Positions 16,829-25,776 of a DNA stretch of 64,000 nt are shown piece after piece. Position 1 is the first letter of the stretch; each line of letters begins with the position of its first letter. The stretch comes from Rubrivivax sp. GTDB lineage: Bacteria; Pseudomonadota; Gammaproteobacteria; Burkholderiales; Burkholderiaceae_C. The notes under the pieces were generated by a model. It saw only the letters and a list, made by a program, of their open reading frames with translations. It did not search any database and had not been told where the DNA came from. Location of the stretch: the NCBI GenBank assembly GCA_027484825.1, contig JAIXSE010000001.1, positions 161,415 through 225,414 on the forward strand, read 5' to 3'. A program made the position numbers and the translations under genes.

Positions 16829-17386
16829 ATGTCACAAGAATCTTCTCCCTTGCCGCCCTATCACGGCACCACCATCGTCAGTGTCCGCCGCGGCAACCAG
16901 GTTGCCATCGGTGGTGACGGCCAGGTGACCCTGGGCACCATCGTCGTCAAGTCCACCGCCCGCAAGGTGCGCAAGCTCTACCAGGGCAAGGTCCTGGCGG
17001 GATTCGCCGGCGCCACGGCGGACGCGTTCACCCTCTTCGAGCGTTTCGAAGCCAAGCTCGAGAAGTACGAGGGCAACCTCACCCGCGCCGCGGTGGAGCT
17101 CACCCGCGACTGGCGCACCGACCGCGTGCTGCGCCGCCTCGAAGCCATGCTGGCCGTGGCCGACCGCACCACCTCGCTGATCATCACCGGCAACGGCGAC
17201 GTGCTGGAGCCGGAGCAAGGCATCGTGGCCATCGGTTCGGGCGGCGCCTATGCCCAGGCCGCCGCCAAGGCGCTGCTCAATCACAGCGAGCTGAGCGCCG
17301 CTGACATCGTCAAACAGTCGCTGGTCATTGCAGGCGAGATCTGCATCTACACCAATGGCAACCACACGCTGGAAGTACTGGAATGA
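16829..17386 (+). CDS. hslV: ATP-dependent protease subunit HslV
   Basis: This 185-residue protein is the proteolytic subunit of the HslVU (ClpQY) complex. The motif [25 protein letters not shown] shows the N-terminal threonine nucleophile site; maturation would expose the Thr after Gly in YHG-TTIV. The propeptide is about a dozen residues. The ATG at 16829 (MSQESS) is preferred to an upstream in-frame start that lengthens the protein without support. Its stop overlaps the hslU start (ATGA). Confidence 0.96.
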   Translation: MSQESSPLPPYHGTTIVSVRRGNQVAIGGDGQVTLGTIVVKSTARKVRKLYQGKVLAGFAGATADAFTLFERFEAKLEKYEGNLTRAAVELTRDWRTDRVLRRLEAMLAVADRTTSLIITGNGDVLEPEQGIVAIGSGGAYAQAAAKALLNHSELSAADIVKQSLVIAGEICIYTNGNHTLEVLE

Positions 17387-18729
17387 GCGCTAGCATGACG
17401 CCTCAGGAGATCGTCTCCGAACTGGACCGCCACATCGTGGGCCAGGCGGATGCCAAACGGGCCGTGGCGATTGCGCTGCGCAACCGCTGGCGTCGCCAGC
17501 AGGTGGACGACAAGCTCCGCGCGGAAATCACCCCCAAGAACATCCTGATGATCGGCCCCACCGGCGTGGGGAAGACCGAGATCGCCCGCCGCCTGGCGAA
17601 GCTGGCCGATGCGCCCTTCATCAAGGTGGAAGCCACCAAGTTCACCGAAGTGGGCTATGTGGGCAAGGACGTGGACAGCATCATCCGCGACCTGGTGGAC
17701 ATCGCCGTCAAGCAGGAGCGTGAGCGCCAAATGCGCCTGCAGCGCACCCGTGCGGAAGATGCCGCCGAGGAGCGCATCCTGGACGTGCTGGTGCCCCCGC
17801 CCCGCTCCACCGGTTTCACGCCCGGCGACAGCGCCGGCACCGCCAGCGGGGAAGGCACGGCTCGCCAGACGATGCGCAAGCGCCTGCGCGAGGGCTCGAT
17901 GGACGACAAGGAAATCGAGATCGAGCTGGCCGAACCCAAGCCCACCATGGAGATCATGGGCCCGCAGGGCATGGAAGAGATGACCGAGCAGCTCAAGGGC
18001 CTGTTCTCGCAGATGGGCCAGGGCCGTCGCAAGACCCGCAAGGTGCGCATCGGCGAAGCCATGAAGCTGCTGGTGGAGGAAGAAGCCGCCAAGCTGGTCA
18101 ATGAGGACGAGATCAAGACCACGGCCCTGACGAATGCGCAGGACAACGGCATCGTATTCATCGACGAGATCGACAAGGTCGCCAGCCGGGCCGAGCACGG
18201 CGGTGCCGATGTGTCCCGCCAGGGCGTGCAGCGCGACCTGCTGCCGCTGGTGGAAGGCACCACCGTCAACACCAAGTACGGCATGGTGAAGACGGACCAC
18301 ATCCTCTTCATTGCCTCCGGCGCCTTCCACCTCAGCAAGCCCAGCGACCTGATCCCCGAGTTGCAGGGGCGCTTCCCCATCCGGGTGGAGCTGCAATCGC
18401 TGTCGGTGGACGACTTTGAAGCGATTCTCTCCAGCACCCATGCCAGCCTGGTCAAGCAATACCAGGCCCTGCTGGCCACGGAAGGCCTGACACTGGAGCT
18501 CAGCGGCGACGGCATCCGGCGCCTGGCGCAGATCGCCTACGAGGTGAACGAACGCACCGAGAACATCGGCGCGCGGCGCCTGTCCACCGTGCTGGAGCGC
18601 CTGCTGGACGACATCAGCTTCGATGCCCACAAGCATGCCGGCCAGACCATCACGCTGGACGGCACCGCGGTGGACAGCAAGCTGGGTGCGCTGGCGCAGA
18701 ACGAGGATCTGAGCCGCTTCATCCTCTGA
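17383..18729 (+). CDS. hslU: HslU ATPase, unfoldase of HslVU
   Basis: A 448-residue AAA+ ATPase that unfolds substrates and feeds HslV. Landmarks are [23 protein letters not shown], Walker [19 protein letters not shown], the pore loop [10 protein letters not shown], Walker [12 protein letters not shown], and the C-terminal tail LSRFIL that docks into HslV. The intermediate I-domain (residues about 110-235) is present. It overlaps hslV by 4 bases and is followed by an intrinsic terminator at 18821. Confidence 0.97.
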   Translation: MSASMTPQEIVSELDRHIVGQADAKRAVAIALRNRWRRQQVDDKLRAEITPKNILMIGPTGVGKTEIARRLAKLADAPFIKVEATKFTEVGYVGKDVDSIIRDLVDIAVKQERERQMRLQRTRAEDAAEERILDVLVPPPRSTGFTPGDSAGTASGEGTARQTMRKRLREGSMDDKEIEIELAEPKPTMEIMGPQGMEEMTEQLKGLFSQMGQGRRKTRKVRIGEAMKLLVEEEAAKLVNEDEIKTTALTNAQDNGIVFIDEIDKVASRAEHGGADVSRQGVQRDLLPLVEGTTVNTKYGMVKTDHILFIASGAFHLSKPSDLIPELQGRFPIRVELQSLSVDDFEAILSSTHASLVKQYQALLATEGLTLELSGDGIRRLAQIAYEVNERTENIGARRLSTVLERLLDDISFDAHKHAGQTITLDGTAVDSKLGALAQNEDLSRFIL

Positions 18730-18820
18730 CAGACCAGCTGGGGCAGGCTGGGCAGGCTTCACACGCAGCCTGCGGCGGGACGCCAGTCGGGACTTCCCAC
18801 CACCCGTCGTGAAAACAAGA

Positions 18821-18847
18821 CGCCAGGGCAACCCCCTGGCGTTTTTT
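18821..18847 (+). terminator. Intrinsic terminator after hslVU
   Basis: An 8-bp stem CGCCAGGG (18821-18828) pairs with CCCTGGCG (18834-18841) and is followed directly by six T residues (18842-18847). It ends the hslVU transcript 92 bases after the hslU stop. Confidence 0.9.
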
Positions 18848-18955
18848 CTATTGGCTTGACTTCGGAAATGCCTACAGTGCGCGGCCAGCGCATCAGGCGT
18901 CTGCGCTGCGCAAAGCCCGGACAACCGCCCAGCCCCCTCGCCCGTTTGAAGCCTC

Positions 18956-19744
18956 ATGATTGACGACACCGCCCGACGAGAAGTCCTGGCCCGCCTGCGG
19001 CGCGCCGAAGTTGAACACGACGCCAAGGTGCTGCTGGCGGTGGAGTCCGGCAGCCGGGCCTGGGGGTTTGCGTCGCCCAACAGTGACTACGACGCCCGCT
19101 TCATCTATGTGCACCGGCCCGAGCGGTACCTGGCGGTGGGGCTGGAGGAGCAGCGGGACGTCATCGAATACCCGATCGTGGACGACATGGACATCAACGG
19201 CTGGGACCTGCGCAAGGCCCTGCGTCTGTTCTGGAAGTCCAACCCCGGATTTGTGGAGTGGGTGCAATCGCCCATCGTCTACGAGAAGAACGGGAGCTTT
19301 CACCGCCGCGCGCTGGCGCTGCTGCCGACCGTCTATTCGGTGGAGCGCGGCATCTATCACTACCGCAGCATGGCCCAGACCAACTTCCGGGGCCACCTGC
19401 AAAGCGAACAGGTGCCGCTGAAGAAATACTTCTACGTGCTGCGCCCGCTGCTGTCGGTCCGGTGGCTGGAACGCTACCAGCGGCCAGCGCCGATCGAGTT
19501 CCACCGCCTGCTGGAGATGGCGGACAAGACGCCCGGGCTGGTGCCCGCCATCCAGGAGCTGCTGGCGCTCAAGCAGGCGTCCCCGGAGCTGGGGCTGTCG
19601 CCCCAGGTACCGACCATTCAGCGCTTCATCGAGCAGGAGCTGCAGCGGCTGGAGCACATCCGACCCGACCCCCAGCCGCGCGCGGAAGTGGAGCCGCTGC
19701 TGTCGGAGCTGTTCCGGACGGTGTTGAAGGAAACCTGGGGCTGA
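18956..19744 (+). CDS. RlaP/YcgL-type nucleotidyltransferase
   Basis: A 262-residue protein of the DNA polymerase beta superfamily. The nucleotidyltransferase core is clear: AVESGSRAWGFASPNSDYDARFIYVHRPERYL holds the GSR...SDYD motif that binds metal and nucleotide. The rest (LFWKSNPGFVEWVQSPIVY, FRGHLQSEQVPLKKYFYVLRPLL) matches the RlaP family, some members of which lie in RNA repair operons. No RNA ligase or phosphatase gene is adjacent, so the substrate is unknown. It is convergent with coaX. Confidence 0.82.
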   Translation: MIDDTARREVLARLRRAEVEHDAKVLLAVESGSRAWGFASPNSDYDARFIYVHRPERYLAVGLEEQRDVIEYPIVDDMDINGWDLRKALRLFWKSNPGFVEWVQSPIVYEKNGSFHRRALALLPTVYSVERGIYHYRSMAQTNFRGHLQSEQVPLKKYFYVLRPLLSVRWLERYQRPAPIEFHRLLEMADKTPGLVPAIQELLALKQASPELGLSPQVPTIQRFIEQELQRLEHIRPDPQPRAEVEPLLSELFRTVLKETWG

Positions 19745-19766
19745 GCCCCTCAGGACGCAACAGCGC

Positions 19767-20546
19767 TCAGAGCGCCAGGCGATGGGACTGCAGCGCCAGC
19801 AGTCCGTCGAAGATGAGCGAGTCGATCAACTCATGCGGAATGTCCAGCGAGGGTGAGACCTTCCAGCCCGCGCCGCCCGTCATCAAGGTCACCGGCACCT
19901 GGCCGCAGCGGCGCACCATGTGGCGGTGCATCCGTTCAATCGCGCCGGTGATGGCGTAATTGCCGCCGCTGGTCAGCGCGTCGGACGTGTTGGTCGGAAA
20001 CTCCCGCACCTCCCCGGTCGGCACGCGCAAACCGGCGGTCCCGCCTTCCAGCGCACGCAGCATGATGCCGTGGCCGGGCAGGATCAGCCCGCCCAGGAAG
20101 CGGCCGTCCGCGTCCAGGGCGTCGACGGTCACCGCCGTGCCCACCATCACCACCAGCACCGGCTGAGGTGGCCGGCCCGGATTGCGGGCCATCACATGGT
20201 GACGGGCCCCGATCATCGCAACGAAGCGGTCCGTGCCCAGGCGGGTGGGATGGTCGTAGCCGTTGATCACGCCGCCGGCCTGCGCCGAGGACGCGACCCA
20301 GCGCGGCTCCAGGTCCCAGAGTTCTTCGAGCTGCTCTTCCACGCGATGACGCAGGCCGTCTCCCGCCACGTTACAGCCCAACAGGCTGCCGGGCGCAGGC
20401 AGGCTTGCCCAGTCGTGCTCGGCCAGTTTTTCGATGTTTTCCAGGAACTGCGCCCCATGCGCCAGCATGGGACTGCCCGGTTGCGGCCCGGCATACAGCG
20501 CCCACTTGAGGCGGGTGTTACCGATGTCGATGGCCAAAAAGCTCAT
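19767..20546 (-). CDS. coaX: Type III pantothenate kinase
   Basis: A 259-residue enzyme for the first step of coenzyme A synthesis. It has the N-terminal phosphate-binding motif [15 protein letters not shown], the pantothenate/metal region [11 protein letters not shown], the second phosphate motif [11 protein letters not shown] and GGLILPG. The ATG at 20546 ([10 protein letters not shown]) is chosen because the family begins there; an upstream ATG at 20651 would add 35 unrelated residues. No birA is adjacent, unlike the common birA-coaX arrangement. Confidence 0.92.
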   Translation of the reverse strand: MSFLAIDIGNTRLKWALYAGPQPGSPMLAHGAQFLENIEKLAEHDWASLPAPGSLLGCNVAGDGLRHRVEEQLEELWDLEPRWVASSAQAGGVINGYDHPTRLGTDRFVAMIGARHHVMARNPGRPPQPVLVVMVGTAVTVDALDADGRFLGGLILPGHGIMLRALEGGTAGLRVPTGEVREFPTNTSDALTSGGNYAITGAIERMHRHMVRRCGQVPVTLMTGGAGWKVSPSLDIPHELIDSLIFDGLLALQSHRLAL

Positions 20547-20729
20547 AAGTTCACGCGCGACGCTGCCACAACCGGCAGGGTAGCAGCGTTTCTCCTCAAG
20601 ACTGTGCACGAGCGCGTGGAAGACACCGGGGTTGGAGAGCTGACTCTCCATTTTCTTGCGTTTGATGCACCATACGGGGGCAGGTGTGGACCCCAGTCCA
20701 CTGTCTCCGACTTCTGGAAAGAGCCGATC

Positions 20730-22271
20730 ATGAAGATGTCGATAGCCACCCGCCTGTGGATGCCGGTGATCGTGATGGCCGTGATGACGGTCGTGATGTC
20801 CACTGCGGCTGCCGTGCGCACCCGGGCGCTGCTGGCCGCCTCACAGGTCACGCAGGAGAAGCAGCAGCAGCGCTTCGAGCTGGCGCTGCGATGGCGCGGT
20901 CTGACGGAGGCCAATGCCAGCCGCGTGCAGGGCGGTCTGGCCGCCAACGACATGGCGGTGCCCGAGGCGATGAAAGCGGACATTGCCCGCACCACCGAGA
21001 CCATCACCGAGGTGCAGAAGCAGCTGGAAGCCCTGGCCGATGACGACGCCGACAAGGCCGCCATGGCCACGGTGGCCGAACGCCGCAAGGCCTACATCGC
21101 GGCTCGCAACGACGCGATGAAGCTCAAGTCGGACGGACAGGTGGACGCCTCGCATGCGGCGCTGAAGCAGAAGGTGGTGCCGGCGATCGAGCAGTATCTG
21201 GAGGCGCAGCAGGCCTTTGTGAAGCTGCAGCAGGCCAAGGCCACCGCACTGCGGGAAGCGGCCGGCGCGGAGCGCATGCGCACGGTCTGGGGCGTGGCGG
21301 CGGTGATGAGTGTCATCGTGCTGCTGCTGGCGGTGGCGACAGCGTATTTCGTGCGCACCATCTCCACGCCGCTGAAGGCGCTGGTGCTGCAGGCCGGACG
21401 CATCGGGGACGGAGACTTGTCCGACCAGGAACAGGCGATGCGTGAAGACGAGATCGGCGAGGTGCAGCAGGCGCTGGCGCAGATGACGGCGTCCCTGCGC
21501 ACCATGATGATGGGCTTTCGCGGCAGTGTGGAGGCCATGCAGACCGCCAGTGCGGAGATTGCCAGCGGCAATGCGGACCTGAGTCATCGCACCGAGCAGA
21601 CCGCTTCCAATCTGCAGCAGGCGGCCTCGTCGCTGGCGCAGCTCACCGGCACGGTGCAGCAGAGCGCGGACAGTGCACGCACCGCCAATCAGCTGGCCGG
21701 CAGTGCCGCCGAAGTGGCGCAGCGGGGCGGCGCCGTCGTCGGACAGGTGGTGGGCACGATGGGCGCGATTGATGCGAGCGCGAAGAAGATCAACGACATC
21801 ATCGGCGTGATCGACAGCATTGCCTTCCAGACCAACATCCTGGCGCTGAATGCTGCGGTGGAAGCGGCGCGTGCCGGAGAGCAGGGGCGCGGCTTTGCGG
21901 TGGTGGCCAGTGAAGTGCGGGCGCTGGCGCAGCGCAGCGCGGGTGCGGCGCGGGAGATCAAGGGCCTGATCGGCGACAGCGTGTCGAAGGTGGAGGCCGG
22001 CTCTCAGCTGGTCCGGGAGGCCGGCGAGACGATGCAGGAGATCGTGGCCAGCGTGCAGCGGGTGTCGGACATCATCAGCGAGATCAGTGCGAGCACGGTG
22101 GAGCAGAGCCAGGGCATCGGCAGCGTGAACGGCGCGGTGGCGCAGCTGGACCAGATGACGCAGCAGAATGCGGCGCTGGTGGAAGAGTCAGCGGCTGCGG
22201 CGGAATCGGTGAATGAGCAGGCGCGGAAGTTGACGCAGCTCGTGGCGCATTTCCGAACGAGTGGTCGGTGA
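20730..22271 (+). CDS. Methyl-accepting chemotaxis protein
   Basis: A 513-residue chemoreceptor. A first membrane helix (residues about 9-30) is followed by a periplasmic four-helix-bundle-like ligand domain (to about 185), a second membrane helix (about 190-212, [17 protein letters not shown]) and a HAMP linker. The cytoplasmic hairpin carries [39 protein letters not shown], the CheA/CheW contact tip. There is no CheR-binding pentapeptide at the C-terminus (ends HFRTSGR). The ATG at 20730 ([10 protein letters not shown]) fits the membrane topology. The ligand is unknown. It resembles the two receptors at 39346 and 41011. Confidence 0.93.
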   Translation: MKMSIATRLWMPVIVMAVMTVVMSTAAAVRTRALLAASQVTQEKQQQRFELALRWRGLTEANASRVQGGLAANDMAVPEAMKADIARTTETITEVQKQLEALADDDADKAAMATVAERRKAYIAARNDAMKLKSDGQVDASHAALKQKVVPAIEQYLEAQQAFVKLQQAKATALREAAGAERMRTVWGVAAVMSVIVLLLAVATAYFVRTISTPLKALVLQAGRIGDGDLSDQEQAMREDEIGEVQQALAQMTASLRTMMMGFRGSVEAMQTASAEIASGNADLSHRTEQTASNLQQAASSLAQLTGTVQQSADSARTANQLAGSAAEVAQRGGAVVGQVVGTMGAIDASAKKINDIIGVIDSIAFQTNILALNAAVEAARAGEQGRGFAVVASEVRALAQRSAGAAREIKGLIGDSVSKVEAGSQLVREAGETMQEIVASVQRVSDIISEISASTVEQSQGIGSVNGAVAQLDQMTQQNAALVEESAAAAESVNEQARKLTQLVAHFRTSGR

Positions 22272-22334
22272 CCCGCGCCGGTCGGTGCGACCGTCCGCGG
22301 GGGCCCGCCACGCATGCACCATGCGCCTGAACCT

Positions 22335-22904
22335 TCAGCGTCCGTTGGACTTGAGCATCTCCGCCAGCGATGGGTCCAGGCCCTTGGGCGGCTGGCTGCA
22401 ATCCGCCTGCACCCACTTGTAGACGGTGGTCTGCTCCATCTTGATGGGGGTGCCTTGCGGCGTCGTGCCCTCCATCTTCCAGTCCAGGGTCGCGGTGGTC
22501 TTGCCGCTGACCTTGTAGGTCCCCTGCCCGCTGCCCTTGAGCTGTCCATTGCAGCTCATCTGGATGATGCCGCTGGTCGCATCGCTGGGGGATGCGTTGA
22601 AGGTGCACTGTTCGGTGCTCTGCGGCTTGGGCAAGGCAAAGCTCTCGGTCTCCTGGCAGGCCAGGCCCGGCGAGCCCACCGGAAGGCCGAGTTGCTGCAT
22701 GCCGGACACCAGCGCGCTCTTCTGCTGCGGGGTGAGCGCCCCCTTGATGTCCAGGATCGAGGGCAGCTTGTGGCCGTTCATCGTGCCTGCCGTGCTGCTG
22801 GCCCACAGGCCTGGCTTGACGCTCACCGTCTGGGCGTTTGCAGCGCCAAGGGCCATCCACAGCGCAGCGCCGATGCCGGCCACGCGAAACAGGGTCTTGG
22901 TCAT
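22335..22904 (-). CDS. DUF3617 secreted protein
   Basis: A 189-residue protein with a typical signal peptide (MTKTLFRVAGIGAALWMALGAANA, cleavage likely before QTV). The mature part starts VKPGLWASSTAG and contains cysteines in LACQETESF, EQCTFNAS and IQMSCNGQ, the pattern of DUF3617, a periplasmic beta-sheet family of unknown role in proteobacteria. It is convergent with the chemoreceptor; a 6-bp stem hairpin without a T-run (22279-22293) lies between the two. Confidence 0.8.
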   Translation of the reverse strand: MTKTLFRVAGIGAALWMALGAANAQTVSVKPGLWASSTAGTMNGHKLPSILDIKGALTPQQKSALVSGMQQLGLPVGSPGLACQETESFALPKPQSTEQCTFNASPSDATSGIIQMSCNGQLKGSGQGTYKVSGKTTATLDWKMEGTTPQGTPIKMEQTTVYKWVQADCSQPPKGLDPSLAEMLKSNGR

Positions 22905-23058
22905 CCCGAGTCATCCATTGATGTGATGCGGGCAGCTTACCGGCCACCCGACAAGGGCCCGCCCCCGTTATGAGGGACGGCTGGGCGCCGCAAACGAAAA
23001 GAGTGTCAGCGATCGTTGCTGAAGCCAGCACTGCGCGCACGCGGCGACGCGCTGGCGG

Positions 23059-23535
23059 CTAGGGGCCGACCCGGAAAATGAAGTCCAGCTCCACCGTCGC
23101 TCCCTTGGGCAACTGCGCCACGCCCACCGAGGTGCGCGAATGCAAGGCCGCGTCCGGCCCCAGCACGGCCACCAGCAAATCCGAGGCGGCATCGGCCACC
23201 TCGCTGTGCTGCGTGAAGCCCGGCGCCGAGCGGATGAAGACCGACATGCGCGGCACGCCGACCACCGCCGCCAGCGATGCGCACACCTGCTTGACCAGCG
23301 AGAGCGCCCGCAGGGTGCTGATCTGCGCCCCCTGGCAGGCCTGCTCGAACGTGGCGTCCTCGCCGACCGCGCCCACTACCGCGACGGTGTCGCCCACACG
23401 CGGGATCTGCCCGCTCACGTAGATCAGCGGCCCATCGCGATACGCCGGGGTGTAGTGGCCTCCGACCTTGATCGGGGCGGCGAGCGGAAAACCCAGCAAA
23501 GCAGCTTGGGCCTCAAAGCGTTGGTCGGCGGTCAT
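23059..23535 (-). CDS. RidA/YjgF-family protein
   Basis: A 158-residue protein of the RidA superfamily, whose best-known members hydrolyse reactive enamine/imine intermediates. Visible motifs are YTPAYRDGPLIYVSGQIPRVGD, AQISTLRALSLVKQVCASLAAV and RTSVGVAQLPKGATVELDFIF, the last including the conserved substrate-binding Arg region. It belongs to the longer subgroup often annotated as RidA-like. The start ATG 23535 (MTADQRF) is preferred over an upstream in-frame start at 23604. It is divergent from the MFS gene at 23724. Confidence 0.85.
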   Translation of the reverse strand: MTADQRFEAQAALLGFPLAAPIKVGGHYTPAYRDGPLIYVSGQIPRVGDTVAVVGAVGEDATFEQACQGAQISTLRALSLVKQVCASLAAVVGVPRMSVFIRSAPGFTQHSEVADAASDLLVAVLGPDAALHSRTSVGVAQLPKGATVELDFIFRVGP

Positions 23536-23723
23536 GACGGCGGCAGGGTTGTGGCGCCAACCATTGTTGCAGAGGAAGGCGACATCAGCCCCACACGCCC
23601 GCATGGGCCGACGCTCGCGTTACCCTTTGCGCCTTGTTCCACCTGAACGGACCGGCCCGCCTCGCGACGCGCTGGGTGCGCAGCACCCACGTCCGCGCAT
23701 GAGCGCGCCCCGCTGATCGCCCG

Positions 23724-24896
23724 ATGACCGCAGCATCCCTTCGCCCGTGGCAGGTCTCCGTCGGTGGCATCACCGCGCTGATGCTGACCGTGGGCATCGC
23801 CCGTTTTGCCTACACGCCGCTGCTGCCGCTGATGCATGCGCAGGCGGGTGTGGGTGACGCGCTCGGTGGCGGGCTCGCCGCCATCAACTATGCCGGCTAC
23901 ATGAGCGGAGCCTTGATCGCCTCGCTGGTGGAGGCGCCGCAGTGGCGATATCGGCTGTATCTGGCGGGGCTGGTGCTGGGCTTGCTGTCCACGGCGCTGA
24001 TGCCGCTGGCAACCTCGGTGCCGCTGTGGGCCTTGTCCCGCTATCTCGGCGGCTTGGCGGGTGCGGCCGGCATGTTGCTGGGGTCCGGGCTGGTGCTGGG
24101 GTTTCTGATCCGGGCGGGGCGGCGACCTGAACTCGGCGTGCACTTCATGGGCCTGGGTCTGGGCATCGTGCTCTCCGCCATTGGCGCGATGGGCATGGAC
24201 GCGTTGCGCTGGGACTGGGCGGCGCACTGGTGGGGATTTGTCGGCATCGGCGTTGCGCTGCTGGTGTTGGCCTGGCACTGGCGGCCCCCGATGCCCCCGC
24301 CCCTGGCGCCGGCTGCGCACGCTCAGGGCGCTGCGCCGAGCGCCACCTGGATGCGTCTGATGCTGGCGGCTTACTTCTGCGCCGGCTGGGGCTTTGTCAT
24401 TCACGCCACCTTCACCGTCGCCATCGTGGAGCGACAGCCGCTGTTGCAAGGTCAGGGCCCATGGGCCTGGCTGCTGGTGGGGGTGGCGGCCACGCCGGCG
24501 GTGTTCGTATGGGACCGCATCGCCCGGCGTTTCGGCGACCTGGAGGCGCTGATCGCCGCCTTCGCCTTGCAGACGATCTCCGTGGTGCTCCCTGCGATGT
24601 CGGACGGGCTCGCAGCGGCCCTCACCGGCGCACTCCTGTATGGCGCCACCTTCATCGGCCTGGTCAGCCTGACGCTGGCGCTGGTGGGCCGACGGTCGCC
24701 CGGCAATCCGGGCAAGGCCATGGCCCGACTGACGCTCAGCTACGGCGCCGCCCAGGTCTCAGCGCCCGCGCTGGCGGGAGCCATGGCCCAGGCCAGCGGC
24801 AGCTATCGCGGGGCGCTGTGGATCACCGCAGTGGTCTTGCTCGTCGGCCTCGTTCTCGTGATCACCCTGCGCCGCCTCGAGCAGCAGCGGCGCTGA
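23724..24896 (+). CDS. YbfB/YjiJ-family MFS transporter
   Basis: A 390-residue membrane protein with about 12 hydrophobic segments. The start region GGITALMLTVGIARFAYTPLLPLM and AGYMSGALIAS are hallmarks of the YbfB/YjiJ group of the major facilitator superfamily. The second half begins at WMRLMLAAYFCAGWGFVIHATFTVAIVE. The transported compound is unknown. It diverges from the RidA gene (188-bp gap) and ends 40 bases before the convergent cobA. Confidence 0.85.
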   Translation: MTAASLRPWQVSVGGITALMLTVGIARFAYTPLLPLMHAQAGVGDALGGGLAAINYAGYMSGALIASLVEAPQWRYRLYLAGLVLGLLSTALMPLATSVPLWALSRYLGGLAGAAGMLLGSGLVLGFLIRAGRRPELGVHFMGLGLGIVLSAIGAMGMDALRWDWAAHWWGFVGIGVALLVLAWHWRPPMPPPLAPAAHAQGAAPSATWMRLMLAAYFCAGWGFVIHATFTVAIVERQPLLQGQGPWAWLLVGVAATPAVFVWDRIARRFGDLEALIAAFALQTISVVLPAMSDGLAAALTGALLYGATFIGLVSLTLALVGRRSPGNPGKAMARLTLSYGAAQVSAPALAGAMAQASGSYRGALWITAVVLLVGLVLVITLRRLEQQRR

Positions 24897-24935
24897 CCCG
24901 AGCCCGCCCGCCGCCAGTCGCAAGCCACCGGCTCC

Positions 24936-25017
24936 CTCAAGCCACATCCGCGGAACTGGCTTTGCCAGGCCGCTGGATGGCGCCCCTTGGGGGCAGGAGC
25001 GAAGCGACTGGGGGGCT
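24936..25017. repeat. Dispersed GC-rich repeat forming the 3' end of cobA
   Basis: This about 82-bp segment is the reverse complement of the third unit of the array at 45036-45254, including the tail with CCGCGGATGTGGCTTGAG, and differs from it at only a few positions. It encodes the last 27 residues of CobA and its stop codon, so the element entered or replaced the original gene end. Confidence 0.85.
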
Positions 25018-25776
25018 CATCTTCAACCCCACCACCTTACCGATCACTAGAAGGCCGGGGCTGGGCAGACCATGGCGCTCGATGTCACCCGGCAGGGCCT
25101 CCAGCGTCGTGAAGCATTCGCGCTGGCGCGGCGTGTGGGCCGCGCTGATGATGACCGCAGGTGTGTCTGCCGCCAGCCCGCCCTCCATCAGCGCACGGCA
25201 GATCAGCCCCGCGCGCGTCAGCCCCATGTAGATCACCAGAGTCAGCCCGCTGCGCGCCAGCGCGGCCCAGTCCGGCCGCTGCCCCTGCTCCCCGTTGTGC
25301 CCCGTCACAAAGGCCACACCCGGTGTGCAGCGCCTGTCGGTGACCGGCACGCCCACGGCGGCCGGCGCGGCCAGGCCGGCCGACAGCCCGTTGATCACCT
25401 CCACCGCCACGCCCGCTTCCCGCAGCGCATCCACCTCCTCACCGCCCCGTCCGAACACAAACGGATCGCCGCCCTTGAGCCGCACCACCCGGGCGCCCGA
25501 CCGAGCTTCCCGGATCATCAGGTCATGGATGAAGCGCTGCTCGGTCGACACGCAGCCGCCCCGCTTGCCCACCTTCAGCACCCGCGTCTTCGTCGGCAGG
25601 CATGCCAGCACCCTGTCATCCACCAGATCATCGGTGAGCACCACGTCCGCCTGTTGCAGACAGCGGTAAGCCTTGATCGTGAGCAGCTCCGGATCGCCCG
25701 GCCCGGCGCCCACCAGCCAGACCTGACCGCCCTGCCGCGATGACGACGTCCCATGGGCAGTGGGGAATGAACTCAT
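24937..25776 (-). CDS. cobA: Uroporphyrinogen-III C-methyltransferase with repeat-encoded tail
   Basis: A 279-residue SUMT that makes precorrin-2 from uroporphyrinogen III, the first dedicated step to siroheme. Motifs are VWLVGAGPGDPELLTIKAYRCL, DDLV, VVRLKGGDPFVFGRGGEE and VVEVINGLSAG-like text (VAVEVINGLSAGLAAPAAVG). Siroheme is the cofactor of NirB encoded in the same operon. I chose ATG 25776 because GGAGGAGG lies just upstream; it overlaps the nasA stop (ATGA). The conserved enzyme ends at LLVIGKVVGLK; the remaining 27 residues (from MSPPVASLLPPRG) come from the dispersed repeat. No siroheme dehydrogenase/chelatase part is fused. Confidence 0.92.
   Translation of the reverse strand: MSSFPTAHGTSSSRQGGQVWLVGAGPGDPELLTIKAYRCLQQADVVLTDDLVDDRVLACLPTKTRVLKVGKRGGCVSTEQRFIHDLMIREARSGARVVRLKGGDPFVFGRGGEEVDALREAGVAVEVINGLSAGLAAPAAVGVPVTDRRCTPGVAFVTGHNGEQGQRPDWAALARSGLTLVIYMGLTRAGLICRALMEGGLAADTPAVIISAAHTPRQRECFTTLEALPGDIERHGLPSPGLLVIGKVVGLKMSPPVASLLPPRGAIQRPGKASSADVA

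Noticed and set aside
14736..16835. A 699-codon open frame on the minus strand
   Set aside because: Antisense to the STAS-protein gene and the end of dksA.
17347..19080. A 577-codon open frame on the minus strand
   Set aside because: Antisense to hslU, and crosses the intrinsic terminator.
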